Part shown: one piece after another, positions 1 through 11,209 of the stretch | How the letters are laid out: each line of letters begins with the position of its first letter | Position numbering within the stretch: the first letter of the stretch is position 1 | Assembly: GCA_948146395.1 (NCBI GenBank) | Contig: OX411549.1 | Location: 37,842,693-37,906,692, forward strand | Origin: Fragum whitleyi | Taxonomy: Eukaryota; Mollusca; Bivalvia; Cardiida; Cardiidae | DNA: 64,000 bases | Reading direction: 5' to 3' | Position numbers and translations under genes: made by a program | The notes under the pieces: model-generated | What the model was told of the DNA's origin: nothing | The model's input: the letters and a program-made list of their open reading frames with translations, nothing else | The model's database searches: none

Positions 1-260
1 TTGTTGTTGTCTCGTTTGATAGTAAATTCTCGAGGTTTGGAGGCGGTACATCTACAACTAATGGCACTGGCTCATCGATCATAATTTGTTCTTCAATTAA
101 CGGAATTGGCCGACCAAATTCCGGAAATCTCCGAATCGGCTCGGCTTTTTCGAGAGTGAATGTAACTCTTACTGGTGACGTCACATCCTTCAGTAGGGAT
201 CCTTCGATTAAGAGAGGTATTCCTGGACGGATAACTTTTGGGGATACAAAAAGGTAGGAA
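1..260 (-). CDS. TEP-like gene coding exon 2 (MG1 start, incomplete)
   Basis: Open for its full 260 bp in the frame set by exon 1, with no stop before the window edge. The acceptor is TTTCAG at 261-266. It encodes the SYLFVSPKVIRPG motif and then a Pro-rich stretch. The 3' end of the exon is not in the window. Confidence 0.62.
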
Positions 261-930
261 CTGAAAGGAATCAGAGTGTGTAAGGTTTATGGTTGCCAAA
301 GAACTGTTTTTTTTCATCCTTGTTGGTGGAGAGGTGAAGGCATTTTCTATCAATAGACAGCTTTTATTTGCACTTCCGTATGCGTACTTAGAAAACGAAC
401 ATTTGATTCAAAGCAAGATCTCCAAAAGCACCAAACCCTACTTTAGCAACCCCAACATTCATCATACAACAACTTTATTAGTAGATAAAAAGCATTTTCT
501 TTTATTTCATTGAGTTGCGAAGTTAAATTACTAATCACACTGTATGTATGGAAAGACCACTGCAGCCAATTCAAAAGTACGTGTATTCGGATTATCTTTA
601 TTTCATATGTATTATCACATGTATTTATACTAATACCATCAAGGGGCGTCCAAGATTTTGCCAGTTCGAAAAAGCTTTCTTGAAGAACTATTTTGTAGTA
701 GAAGCATGAAAAATAGCTGCGTATTTTTTTTTTTTTCATGTAATTTATATGAAATAAATCTAGAAGAACGCTCGTTGTAAATAGACGACAAAAAAATAAC
801 CATTTAACAATGAATTAAGCTTTTTTTCGTTTGTATTTTTAGAAGTAGGTCAACATTTAACTCACTTCTCTGCGATCGCCGTTTGGATTATCACTAAAAA
901 TGTGACCACAAGAGTCACGATGTGGCCCAT
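1..930 (-). CDS. A2M/TEP/CD109-like secreted protein, N-terminal two exons (partial)
   Basis: Probable thioester-protein / alpha-2-macroglobulin superfamily member, read right to left and running off the left edge. Coding exon 1 (866-930) starts with ATG at 928-930 and encodes a 21-residue signal-peptide-like leader (MGHIVTLVVTFLVIIQTAIA, then E) before a GTGAGT donor. Coding exon 2 (260 down to at least 1) follows a TTTCAG acceptor. The phase is exact: AA from exon 1 plus T from exon 2 makes Asn. Exon 2 opens with SYLFVSPKVIRPG, the Pro-Lys-x-x-Arg-Pro-Gly pattern typical of the MG1 domain start in TEPs and CD109, followed by a beta-rich stretch. About 108 residues are visible; the thioester and bait regions would lie outside the window. 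Family members are secreted or GPI-anchored protease-binding or opsonin proteins. Subfamily (CD109, TEP or A2M) cannot be decided from MG1 alone. Upstream non-coding exons were not identified. Confidence 0.66.
866..930 (-). CDS. TEP-like gene coding exon 1 (signal peptide)
   Basis: The 65-bp coding part contains ATG, a hydrophobic core (LVVTFLVII) and a small-residue site (TAIA) suited to signal peptidase. It ends in phase 2 at a consensus GTGAGT donor. Any 5' UTR extends to higher coordinates. Confidence 0.62.
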
Positions 931-1948
931 ACTGTTAGATGGTCTCTTCTGAATCTGCAATGACAACAATATACGAGTATCAAGATTTATCAAAATTACT
1001 GTTATCCATCGCATAAATAAGTAAATCATCTGAATAAAAGTGTCACAGAATATTTATTAGTGCATACATTTCGAACCAAATTGCCAATAGTGAAATTACA
1101 ATCATGTTCTAGACACGACGATCTCATGACCTTTTTACTTTACAATATACCTTAGGACGTTATAAAAATGTAATTGATTCGTTCTCCAGGATAACCTACC
1201 TTAATGACAACTTAGTTGACAATAGAATTAAAATCCAATTCTTTAAAAAAAAAAATTGAATATTTGTTAATCGTTAAACATGTAAAATATGTTATTTTTC
1301 GAGCAGAAAAATGCTTTGAACCTGTTTTTGTGACAATCTGAAAAAAAAAAGCAATTTCTCACCCTTTCTCAATTTTTTTTTCAATATTGTGATTGAGGCC
1401 TATTTTCAATTTCAATACACGTTGAATTAACTGCAAATTCATTGAAATTGAAATTACAATTACACGTCATTAAGGCAGCTTTACCTGGTGAACGTATCTT
1501 TTATATTTTTTCAGGACAGTTTTCAAGACATCCTTAAATACAATAGGATGATTTTCGGAATATCCCTTACTAGACCCCTTACTAGAAATAGTGCAATTAC
1601 TTAAGAATATTTGAAAAAATCTCCCCATTTTTTGCCGCTTTCCACAGTATTGCAATTACAATATACAGTATATAGAAGTGACTTATGCATCTATCATTAA
1701 TTTCCTGTCGTTTCTCACACAACAATTACAACAACATAATTTTATCCGAGCTATCAGCAGCATATCCTTCTAAGGTGCATCAACGGTCCGTTGGGTTGGA
1801 ACAAATGACTAGAGCACTAATGGTTTTTGTCAAATCTAAGTTGTCCGAGCAAGTGTAGATTAAGCTTCATTGTTTCTAAGATACAATTTGTTTACAAGAC
1901 AAAACTAGTCTTCTTGTATCAGGAAAATATAACCGAGTGATTACCATA

Positions 1949-2437
1949 AAGGCGTAACAAGGATTTTGATATGCACTCAGATGGCGACCAAAATAGAATT
2001 AATAGGAAAGAGGTAATATGTTAGTCTGGTCGCCAGACTCTTCTTTAAAGTATTTTTATAAGGGAATTAAATGTGTCAGTCATTACATAAATTCCAATTA
2101 AGTCCCCTGTTCAGCACTTGTTAATATGAACTTGGATTCAAGAGGCTTGTAATGGAACTACAACAAAACATTTCTGAAAATGCTAATAAAAACGACTGCG
2201 GCCAGTCTAGCAAATATGCGGACTGTGACAAAAGTGAATGCCCTCCGTCCGCGCTTCTGTTCTATGATTTGAGATTTAGCGAATAATCAAGCATCGTAAC
2301 TACAGCTTGAATAAGCTGTAGTTTCGATGTTATGATCATTCATCAACGATATTTTTCGAAAGAGGATTTATTTCTATTATGCGCTTGCGTAATGTGCGTA
2401 ATGGTAGTTACGCCCTTGGTTACTTCTGAATGTGTTA
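1949..2437. mobile_element. Inverted-repeat element, GGCGTAAC family, copy 1
   Basis: Left end GGCGTAACAAGGATTTTGAT and right end reading GTAGTTACGCCC form short terminal inverted repeats. The interior holds a hairpin (about 2294-2332) whose arms contain TACAGCTT / AAGCTGTA. Related copies lie at 23548-23908 and 33721-34001, so this is a dispersed non-autonomous DNA element. No coding capacity seen. Confidence 0.6.
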
Positions 2438-3864
2438 TAACAGCATGCCTTTTATTAATTGTCAGTTACCTTTCTAGACCAGTGTCGTATATAACATTTA
2501 AATAGATTAAATAATTCATGAAGGTCGCCTTCTGACAAATTGTAATGTATGTGCTCGCCTTAGACAACCTTTTTATAACCTTAATCCGATTTTTTATGTC
2601 TAACTCGACACTTAAACATTAGTAATGATGTCCCTGCAAGGCTGAGGTTTTTTACTAACCTGTAATAAATGCAGTTAAGATTGTATTGAAATTGACAAGG
2701 TGAATAATTTTGGAAATGTTTCGGAATTGAATTGAATCTGCGGCATGAGTAAATTTTGAATGATATCAAAGATGTGACCCCGTTTCGGACCCAGGATGTC
2801 TATAAATGGGTTTCGAATTTACCAAAAAGGGGGATTCGATTTTGTATAACACACCTTGATTGAATTTTCCTGTTAAAATGAAAGGATTTGTCCCAACTTC
2901 AAATGATATTGAAAATATGAAGAAGTGTCGCAATAAGGAAACTTTATTTTACAAATGTAGAAGCAATTTCATTTTCTGTCTTACGCAAAAAATGACCGTA
3001 AGATGTCCAGTAAAATAAGCCCCAGATGGTATAAGACATGGAGTGGTTTTTCTAGTTGTGAAGTATTTTTACAATTTTCTCCAGAGTTTTTGAACGATTT
3101 CGGGTCATTTTTGAACCATTTAAGCGAGTGATAGGAACGTCAAAAATGGAGCGATGAACTAGTGATTTAGAATGTTTCTCATTAAGATGAGTGTCAAAGT
3201 TGTTCATATAAATAACTTTTAGAGCATAAGTGACTTAAGATTCTTAGTCAATCTTTGTACTTCCATTTAGTTGTATTGAAAGGAGATACCCGATAAGCGC
3301 ATGGCGTACATTTATATACACTTACGATCCATCAGCATAATGACGTCGAATTATCCGACGAAGCTACGATAAAAATGAAAGCCGCTTTGAAAATATGCTT
3401 TCGTTGGTTAAAATTGCCATCTTTTGATCTATATATTATAAATCATTTTTCGACTTTGAAAATAAGATGTAAATAAGGAAAAATGTGATTAATCGAACGT
3501 CGATGATGGAAGGCCTCAGGCTATAATTTGTCAAAATATGGCACGGTTTAAACCTTTAATGTATCAATTACTTGTAAAAATACAAGTAACATATTTTACA
3601 CCGACTGTTCGAAGATTTTTTGTTAGTTTGATAGATCGTGATCGATAAGCACACCCTCACAAGACCGTTTACTCTTTGTTCTGCCTATCATCTCATGGCG
3701 AAAATAAAGACCGGTAGAAAGATAAAACAAATATTCTTAACGACAAAAATGCATAAAGGCGGAACGACTCTTATGAGCCCTAGTTACAGTCAGAAGCATA
3801 GTGAAATTGGCATGGTATTGACGACCAAGTAAACATTTAATCGTCAATACCTTCCCTATCAGTA

Positions 3865-4002
3865 CAGCCCTGCATTCAGGATGAAAACGTTAGCAAAGCG
3901 TTTTCGAAATGATACCTTGCTTTGCACGTATGTGCACGTGCAAAGCAGGGTATCATCTCAAAGCGCTCGAAAAACGCTTTTACATCCTGAACACAGGGTT
4001 GG
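3865..4002. mobile_element. Palindromic MITE (CTTTGCACG family)
   Basis: A nearly self-complementary sequence running from CAGCCCTGCATTCAGGATG to its reverse complement ATCCTGAACACAGGGTTGG, with the centre around GCACGTATGTGCACGTGC. The same design recurs at 4666, 8240, 34448, 40757, 48410, 55014 and 59625. Confidence 0.72.
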
Positions 4003-4159
4003 TTCGAGAAGTCAACTAGAAATCCTTATATCATCAAATACGCTGTTCAACAGTTTCGTGTTGAGACTTGGAAATATCTAAGATAAAGCAAATAAGCGAA
4101 GTAAGAAGGTTTATTCCGGCTAAGCCTGCATAGACGAACCAGCGACACTCCATGAACTA

Positions 4160-4567
4160 CAGTTGATAACATCGTGGAACTGAGAAGATGCACGGTTGTG
4201 GAATGAAATCGAATGAGTTTGTGGAGCGTGTTTTGAGTAAAATTAAAGGAAGGCAATCCAATATCGCTAATATTGTTTATTAGTATACTTATTAGCTCCC
4301 TTTAATAAAACATGCATATAGGTTCTATAAAAAGCTTTTAAAGTCTTACGAACGCACAGTGCGATTACAAAATTGAATAATGTAGGTGAAATCGCGAGTT
4401 TATCTACCGATTTTTATAACGAATATAGTTGTTGATCTACTCATTTTCGTGAATTTGGAGTGTTTATGAATGATTTGAGTGTTTGGAATGAATCAATGGA
4501 GCGCTGATTGAGCGATTTTGAATGGTTTTGGTCGGAATGACAGACAATTTCACGATGATTTTAAATG
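4160..4567. mobile_element. TA-flanked MITE (CAGTTAA family), degraded copy
   Basis: Starts CAGTTGATAACATCGTG after a TA and ends near ATTTCACGATG. The interior has the family landmarks: a diverged central hairpin around AATATCGCTAAT, then CCCTTTAATAAAA and a GGAGCGCTGA motif. Exact ends in this family are defined by the empty-site comparison at 47848-48279. Confidence 0.62.
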
Positions 4568-4665
4568 TACCGAGAGTATCTCATTTCGTCTCATGGGTCA
4601 CCTTGTACCTTTATATAACCCAATCCCAACTGACAATTGGCGGTTCGTTTGCTCACGAGAATAGT

Positions 4666-4795
4666 CCTACCCTGCGTTCAGGATCACAAAACGATGCAAA
4701 CAGTTTTCCAATTGTACCCCGCTTTGCACGTGTGCTTGCGTGCAAAGCGGGGTACACTTGGAATATCGTTTGCACCGTTTTGTGATCCAGGGGCA
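4666..4795. mobile_element. Palindromic MITE (CTTTGCACG family)
   Basis: Self-complementary arms meet near CCCCGCTTTGCACGTG / GTGCAAAGCGGGGT. The outer arms carry CCTGCGTTCAGGATCAC and its inverted partner. Confidence 0.7.
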
Positions 4796-5234
4796 AGTTT
4801 CATCAAAACATTTGGGACGTATTTTTGTCTTACTGATGACTTTCGAAACAGTTACAACAACAAACACTTTACATATGTATACTTGTACAATTTATAGTGA
4901 GGCGTGAAAGATCAAATTTACATTGAAAATGATAGGCAATAACGGTTTCTCGATACTCGCATAAACTTGCGGAACTATATTGATAGATAATTGATACGTG
5001 TTTTTGTCCTAAATATGTGATAAGCCATCGGTAGGACAAAAATGCGTCTTAAATGTTTTGATGAAACTGTCACCTGAACGCAGGACAGACATTTGTTGCA
5101 CTCTGTGATTGCAGATCCTACATGTTCGCCTTTTAGATTGGTTGTTTTCAAAGAAAACACGGAGTATTGCTACATCTTTGGCATCGTCTTGCAAAACGTT
5201 GGGCATTTTGCGATGTCACTTGAAACCTTCTCTG

Positions 5235-5401
5235 TTAAGGTAGTGGATCCACAGTAGTTCCGCAACATTTCGGAACATAAGATCTTTAACAATATTAAAC
5301 TGAGGTTTTCCTAATGAAAATCATTAGGAAACCTCGGTTAACACTGTTAAAGTTCATTACCCCGGAAACGTTACGGAGCTATTACGGGTCCACTACCTTA
5401 A
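5235..5401. mobile_element. Foldback MITE ending TTAAGGTAGTGG / CCACTACCTTAA
   Basis: Terminal inverted repeats of about 12 bp enclose two self-complementary arms. The central hairpin has CCTAATGA and TCATTAGG. A second, more diverged copy is at 18646-18804. No ORF. Confidence 0.6.
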
Positions 5402-6697
5402 GAGAGCAACCTGTAAATTCTGGTGAAAACTCAATATCCTCGAATTTCTGCGGATAGGGTCCCTTTTTCGTCTTAGATGTTTATGTTTGCATTATCTAGC
5501 ATCCAACGGACAATTTGTTGTGCTCTTACATTATATTTTAGCATTAGTTTCTAAAGTGCATTGTTCAAAAGAAATACTTAATCAGAAAACTGTCAACCTG
5601 ACAAACTTTGACAAACTTAATTGATTGGCATAATCGGAAAGTCTACGTGTGAATGCATTGCACAGTAAACATCGCTTGTAAAGAATTAAGATACGATTAT
5701 CAAGAACGTATAGTTAATGGTTTTGTAGTGATTTTGGAATGAAATTGGTTGAGTTTAAAAAAGGGCGTTTTGAATGAAATTTAAAGTAAGTAATGTATTA
5801 TTATCTCTGTTTAATATGAAGCACGCAATTTTCTCTTTGTGTGTCTAACTTGAAATTTCGCCTTATCAACACCAAATTCTTAAAATGGTTAGTTTGGCGG
5901 GCAATATTGCCCAATAATTGCGCCTCACACACATGCAAAATCGTCAGATTCGTCACTAAACCAAACTATTTTTCAGGGGTCATAATTTTAAAACTGACAC
6001 TTTCAACTTCTTTGACATTGAACCTAAAATTTTGATGCCTCGTTATAGGTTAATTATTAAAGACTTTATTTATTAAAAAAACGTACCTGTAAGTATTCTT
6101 TATTTGTTGGATAATCTTTAAATCTTATATCCAAAGAATGAGAGAATATCGCGTTAAAATATTACAAAATACTTCCTTAAATTTCAAATTACAAAACTGT
6201 TTGCACCTAACACTGTAAAACTTATCTCTCAAGCTTATTTATTTATGAACGTTGTCACTGAACTAGCGGCAAGTTTATAACGGTAACGTGAAATACCTGA
6301 CAAGTGATTAATAATGCAATTAACGCCCCTAACGTAAAACTCCACGCTGATTCGTCGAAAACGTCTCTTGCCCCAATTAGGAGCGTTCAGTAAACTTGTT
6401 TGTTTACCGCGTCTGTTACTATAAATAGACGACTAACGTAGGGAACGCTACAGCGCGTGTGGTGGCAAACGCTAGCTACAGGGTCGGTACAAGCTCGCGG
6501 TAGATACCATAATTCAATCATGACGTAAATTTATTGACCTTTCGCAATTTTTTAACAAATATAGTTGTTTTACCTTTCATTTTTCAGTATTTCGTAGAAA
6601 ATATGATAACTATTACGGGTGATACTTGAAATTGGTTATTAAGTATTTCAAAAATTTGATATAGTAACACGATAAGCCTTTCATCATATCAATAGTA

Positions 6698-8106
6698 CGA
6701 GGGTTGTCCCAGAAATTCGTGAATTTTTTCGATTATTCAAAAATTCGGCGTTTGATTAAAGTAAAATCCTTGAGTTGACAACACATGTCAATTTGCAACA
6801 GATTGATACAGGTTTTACGGTTTTGATATGTTCATGTTCAGAAATACAGCTATAAAAGACACGCTCGGTAGGGGTGGTCGGCGCACTCTAAATTTGGCAC
6901 TAACGAATCTTATAAGGCAGATGTTTGAACGTCATTTATTTCAATATTTGCGAATAGTTTGATATAAAACTAGGATTGTTGAAAGCATTCAACTTTGGAG
7001 TTCACATATGTGTATTTTCATACAAATGGCATTACGCAGTGGGCAGTAATGAAGTTTTGTTATATCCGAGTGCAAATCAAGCGGCGTGAAAATGGCGCAC
7101 AAAATTGTTCATAGTTAGGCCTGGTCAGCGTAATAAGACCTATTCAGACCACAAGAGAATTCGAAATCAGGAATTACCATAACTGTGTGTGTCACACACT
7201 CATTTTATAATAGGTTAAAGAGGAATAGAATTGAAATTGACTTAAGGACAGTACGAATAAAGGTAGAATAAGGAAGAAACAATGCGAGCAGCGTCGATAA
7301 AGGAAAAAAAAGACGTTTTCGACCGACGTCAATCAGAACTTCTGATGGGAATAAACAGAAACTAAGCAAAAGTAAATCAGCTTGTTAATTTCAAAATGAC
7401 CCGATCATTAGTCGCGCTAGTGAACGAAAGGTATCGAGGCTCTACAGAAATAGGCATGGATTTCTGCTTCAACAGAGATTTGGAAGCGGTACCAACGGAA
7501 TTCCAGATTTCTTGGGTGGGTTAATCTTGGGTAATTAAGGTAGTAGTAGTGTAATACTAAAAACTTGAAATAAACCAAAGCATTTATTTCCTGTGTTAAT
7601 AATACAGTGAAAGTTCCTTTTATGAATTGCCTAAGAATATTACGATAGGTTATGAAATAAATAACATTTACTTTACAATTCCCTTCTTTGGCTAGAAAAA
7701 AATGATATTGCATTTCCACGAAAAAGAACGAAATCAAATATTAAATCAAATATTTTATTGAATGTGTGACTAAAATCTATATATACTATGCTTTAGATGT
7801 GTTTTGAGAATATTTTCTTCATCCGTAACGATTCCATAGGACTGGTGAAGACGTTACTCTGATAAAAATTCAGTTATGAAACGTGTCGTTTCATATATTA
7901 TTAAACGACGTTAATAGCGTGCGCCGACATCCATTTACTAGTAATGCGTTTTAATTAATATCTTCGCGAGTATTCAAAAAAGCCCTCTGTTATTACACCA
8001 GATTAAAGAAATATGGTTCATCCACATTCCTATTTATTTTCCGTTTCATCGGACGTTTGGTATAAAAGTTATCGCAAAAGTTCACGAATTCTTGGGACAA
8101 CCCTCG
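6698..8106. mobile_element. Mariner-type element, TPase not recognisable
   Basis: Left end CGAGGGTTGTCCCAGAAATT and right end AATTCTTGGGACAACCCTCG are inverted repeats, each next to a TA (6696-6697 and 8107-8108). The length (1409 bp) and TA flanks match Tc1/mariner elements, and the end sequence resembles mariner ends. No open transposase frame or DD(34)D catalytic motif could be read, so it is a decayed or non-autonomous copy. Confidence 0.68.
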
Positions 8107-8239
8107 TATAATTGCGAAATAGTCTAACAATCAATACTTTCTGTTTAAGAATGTAAACAGAAGTGCGCATTGGCGTGAGACGATTTACTGGATATAAAAT
8201 TTCTTATCCTGTCTTGGATCCATTTAGCGTACAGTAGAT

Positions 8240-8376
8240 CAGCCCTCCGTTCAGGATGACAAAACCGTGCAAACTGTTTGCAGTTATATACACCGCTCTG
8301 CACGCAAGTGCACGCGCGAAGTGGAGTATAATTTTCAAACAGTTTGCATTGTTTTGTTATCCCGAACGCAGGACTG
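8240..8376. mobile_element. Palindromic MITE (CTTTGCACG family)
   Basis: Runs from CAGCCCTCCGTTCAGGATG to ATCCCGAACGCAGGACTGG, with a diverged centre (CTCTGCACGCAAGTGCACGC). Confidence 0.68.
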
Positions 8377-8499
8377 GATAAGGTAATGACTTTTGCACAT
8401 TCTAAGTTAGCGACTTCGCCAAAGAGGTAGGTCCGCTATCTTAATACGTAAAACTCCATGCTGATGCGCTGAAAACGTCATTCATTTAATTTGTTTGTT

Positions 8500-8625
8500 T
8501 GTTTGAATGGGTTTTACGTCGCTTTAAACAATTTCGCAGTTACATCGCGACGGCCGGAGCACCTAACAATGGATTCCTGGTATTTCTTTCACCTGTACTA
8601 TCATTACACCCTTACCTAATATGTA
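8500..8625. repeat. SINE 3' fragment
   Basis: Contains the motif GGAGCACCTAACAATGGAT shared with the full-length SINE at 40973-41250. The tRNA-like head is missing. Confidence 0.55.
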
Positions 8626-8662
8626 AAATTACAAGGAAAAAAACATTTAGATATCACTTTGA

Positions 8663-10095
8663 ACAAGAGGCCCTTAACCGCTCACCTGAATTTTATTCAT
8701 CCAGCGGATCTCATCCAATCCAAATTTCTTGAACAACTTTAGAAGAGGGTCACCCAAGGAACACGCTGGTAAAATTTCATTGAAATCAGCCCCATGGTTC
8801 AGGAGAGGATGTAGTTCAAAGATTTTGGGGTCAAAATAAGCCCACCCTGCCACACCCAAATTTGGGGGTCAATCCAAATTTCTTGAACAACTTTAGAAGA
8901 GGGTCACCCGAGGAACAGTCCGATAAAGTTTCACTGAAATTGGCCCGATGGTTCAGGAGGAGATGTCTTTCAGAGATTTGGGGGTCAAAATAAGCCCTGC
9001 CCTGCCCATATTTGGGGGTCAATCCAAATTTCTTGAACAACTTAAGAAGAGGGTCACCCAATGAACATTCTGGTACAGTTTCATTGAAATTGGCCCAATG
9101 GTTCAGGAGGAGATGAGGTTCAAAGATTTTGGGGTCAAAATAAGCCCCGCCCTGCCACGCCCATATTTGGGGGTCAATCCAAATTTCTTGAACAATTTTA
9201 GAAGAGGGTCACCCAAGGAACATTTTGGTAAAATTTCATTTAAATCAGCCCAATGGTTCAGGAAAAGATGTCGTTCAAAGATTTCGGGGTCAAAATAAGC
9301 CCCGCCCTGCCAGGCCCATTTTGGGGGGTCAATCCAAATTTCTTGGACAATTTTAGAAGAGGGTCACCTAAGGAACATTCTGGTAAAGTTTTATTAAAAT
9401 TGGCCCTATGGTTCAGGAGGAGATGTCATTCAAAAATTTAGGGGTCAAATTAAGCCCTGCCCTGCCATGCCCATATTTGTGGGTCAATCCAAATTTCTTG
9501 AACAACTTAAGAAGAGGGTCACCAAAGGATCATTCTGGTACAGTTTCATTGAAATCGGCCCAATGGTTCAGGAGGAGATGAGGTTCAAAGATTTTGGGGT
9601 CAAAATAAGCCCCGCCCTGCCACGCCCATATTTGGGGGTCAATCCAAATTTCTTGAACAATTTTAGAAGAGGGTCACCCAAGGAACATTCTGGTAAAGTT
9701 TCATTTAAATCAGCCCAATGGTTCAGGAAAATATGTCGTTCAAAGATTCAATGAATCCAAATTTCTTGAACAATTTTAGAAGAGGGTCACCCAAGGAACA
9801 TTCTGGTAAAGTTTCATTGAAAACGGCCCAATGGTTCAGGAGGAGATGTCGTTCAAAGATTTCGGGGTCAAAATAAGCCCCGCCCTGCCATGCCCATATT
9901 TGGGGTTCAATCCAAATTTCTTGAACAACTTTGAAAGAGGGTCACCTAAGGAACATTCTGGCCAAGTTTCGTCAAAATCCACCCATTGGTTTAGGAGGAG
10001 AAGATGTTTAAAGAAAAGTTTACACACGCACGGACGCACGATGGACACCTCGCCATGACAATAGCTCGCTGGCCTTCGGCCAGTGGAGCTAAAAA
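8663..10095 (+). mobile_element. Repeat element with nine ~155-bp tandem units
   Basis: Begins at a CAAGAGGCCC...CGCTCACCTG end and finishes with a hairpin (CTGGCCTTCGGCCAG) followed by TGGAGCTAAAA. Between them are nine tandem units; the motif CCAAATTTCTT starts at 8720, 8874, 9024, 9179, 9334, 9489, 9644, 9757 and 9912. Spacing is 154-155 bp apart from one 150-bp and one 113-bp unit. Units carry GAAGAGGGTCACC and ATGGTTCAGGAGGAGATG. A shorter copy at 15750-16328 shares both ends. No transposase is encoded. The terminal hairpin suggests a Helitron-like non-autonomous element, which is inference. Confidence 0.72.
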
Positions 10096-10424
10096 TCATT
10101 CATGGTGTCAACTTCAAGATGTTCTTAGATGTTCTAGCTAGTAGCTGATTCAGATAACACCGTTAGGAATTCAATGAGTTTTACATCGAAGGGAATGGAA
10201 GGGAACTTTTGATAGAGTCCAGCATATAAGTTAGCTTGAAACATACACTTTATTTACACAATATACATGTGATGAAACAAACAAACAAACTAACAAACAA
10301 ACAAAAAACAGTGAATTTTAATGGTGTTAAAGAAGGATTTGAAGCTTATTAGATCTTCAAGAAGGTGCATTTTATTTATTGTTTTGTTCAATTGCAATGG
10401 AAGCGTTTAGCTTATGGTGTCACT

Positions 10425-10620
10425 CTCGATTGATTGGTTGATTGAAAGGAGTTTTAAGCATCTTTCAACAGTTTTTCCGTTACATCGCGGCGGCTGGAGC
10501 ACCTAACAATGGATTTCTTTGGTATTTCTCTTACCAGCACTACCATTACACCTTTTCCTAGCCTCCAGCTGACGGCAACTCTAGAGAGGGTGAGGCAGTA
10601 GCTTGACTTCAAATGATCTT
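10425..10620. repeat. SINE 3' fragment
   Basis: Shares TACATCGCGGCGGCTGGAGC and CACCTAACAATGGATTTC with the full SINE at 40973-41250. No tRNA-like head. Confidence 0.55.
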
Positions 10621-10679
10621 GATCATGTTAGATTTAGTTTACTTACGGATTTAAAAACCTAAGTCGTTTGATTAAAGCA

Positions 10680-10971
10680 CAACTAACAACCTCGTGAAAT
10701 TGACAAGGTGGTGTTTTTGGAATGATTTCGGATTTTTAAAGCGCCTAGTTGGTTAAGACACAAACACACACACTAAAAAAAAAAAGAAAAAAAAAATACG
10801 GAGAATTTGATAAAAGGAGGTAATAGATTTTCGTTTATTTCATCTTATTGAACGAAACAAGCGATACTGTGTTACCTCCGTTGGAAATCACTAAAAACTC
10901 GTTCCTCCCACTCATTTAATTTCATTCCGAAATCACTCCAAAACAACCCTCCTTGTCAATTGCACAATGTT
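10680..10971. mobile_element. Degraded CAGTTAA-family MITE
   Basis: Left part has AACAACCTCGTGAAATTGAC and right part has TTGTCAATTGCACAATG, in inverted relation. The central GGAGGTAATA / TTACCTCC hairpin arms are still recognisable. It lies just downstream of the P450 stop codon and contains AATAAA on the minus strand (10834-10839), which could serve as a distant polyadenylation signal. Confidence 0.55.
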
Positions 10972-11100
10972 ATTTTCCTATATTTTCTTAAATCAGACGT
11001 AAATATTATTTATAATTACCAAAACGAGGAAGTGATCTAAAAACGCAATAAATGAAAGACAATAATTATTATTATAAAAAAAAACAAATAAACACAAATA

Positions 11101-11209
11101 TCATGATTGAATCTCCTCTCTCAAATTGATATAAATCCCATCTTTGGCCCCCATAACAAGCTCAGCAAATGGCACTGCTTCCCGTTCAGGGTCTGCTTGA
11201 ATGTGAAAT
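11101..11209 (-). CDS. CYP4 coding exon 12 (terminal)
   Basis: Residues 467 (last base) to 502, RFHIQADPE ... AKDGIYINL, typical of the CYP4 C-terminus, with stop TGA at 11101-11103. Confidence 0.9.

Larger units (their letters stand above)
931..6697. other. Intergenic stretch without recognised genes
   Basis: I see no convincing exon here. The stretch is AT-rich and holds several repeats listed separately (GGCGTAAC-type element, palindromic CTTTGCACG elements, a TA-flanked MITE, a foldback). The remaining DNA, notably 931-1948, 2438-3864 and 5402-6697, shows only degenerate short ORFs and A/T runs. Confidence 0.6.

Noticed and set aside
8674..10099. Several 60-95 codon ORFs with repeated similar peptides on both strands
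   Set aside because: They come from the 155-bp tandem units; 155 is not a multiple of three, so the frame changes every unit and no continuous protein exists.
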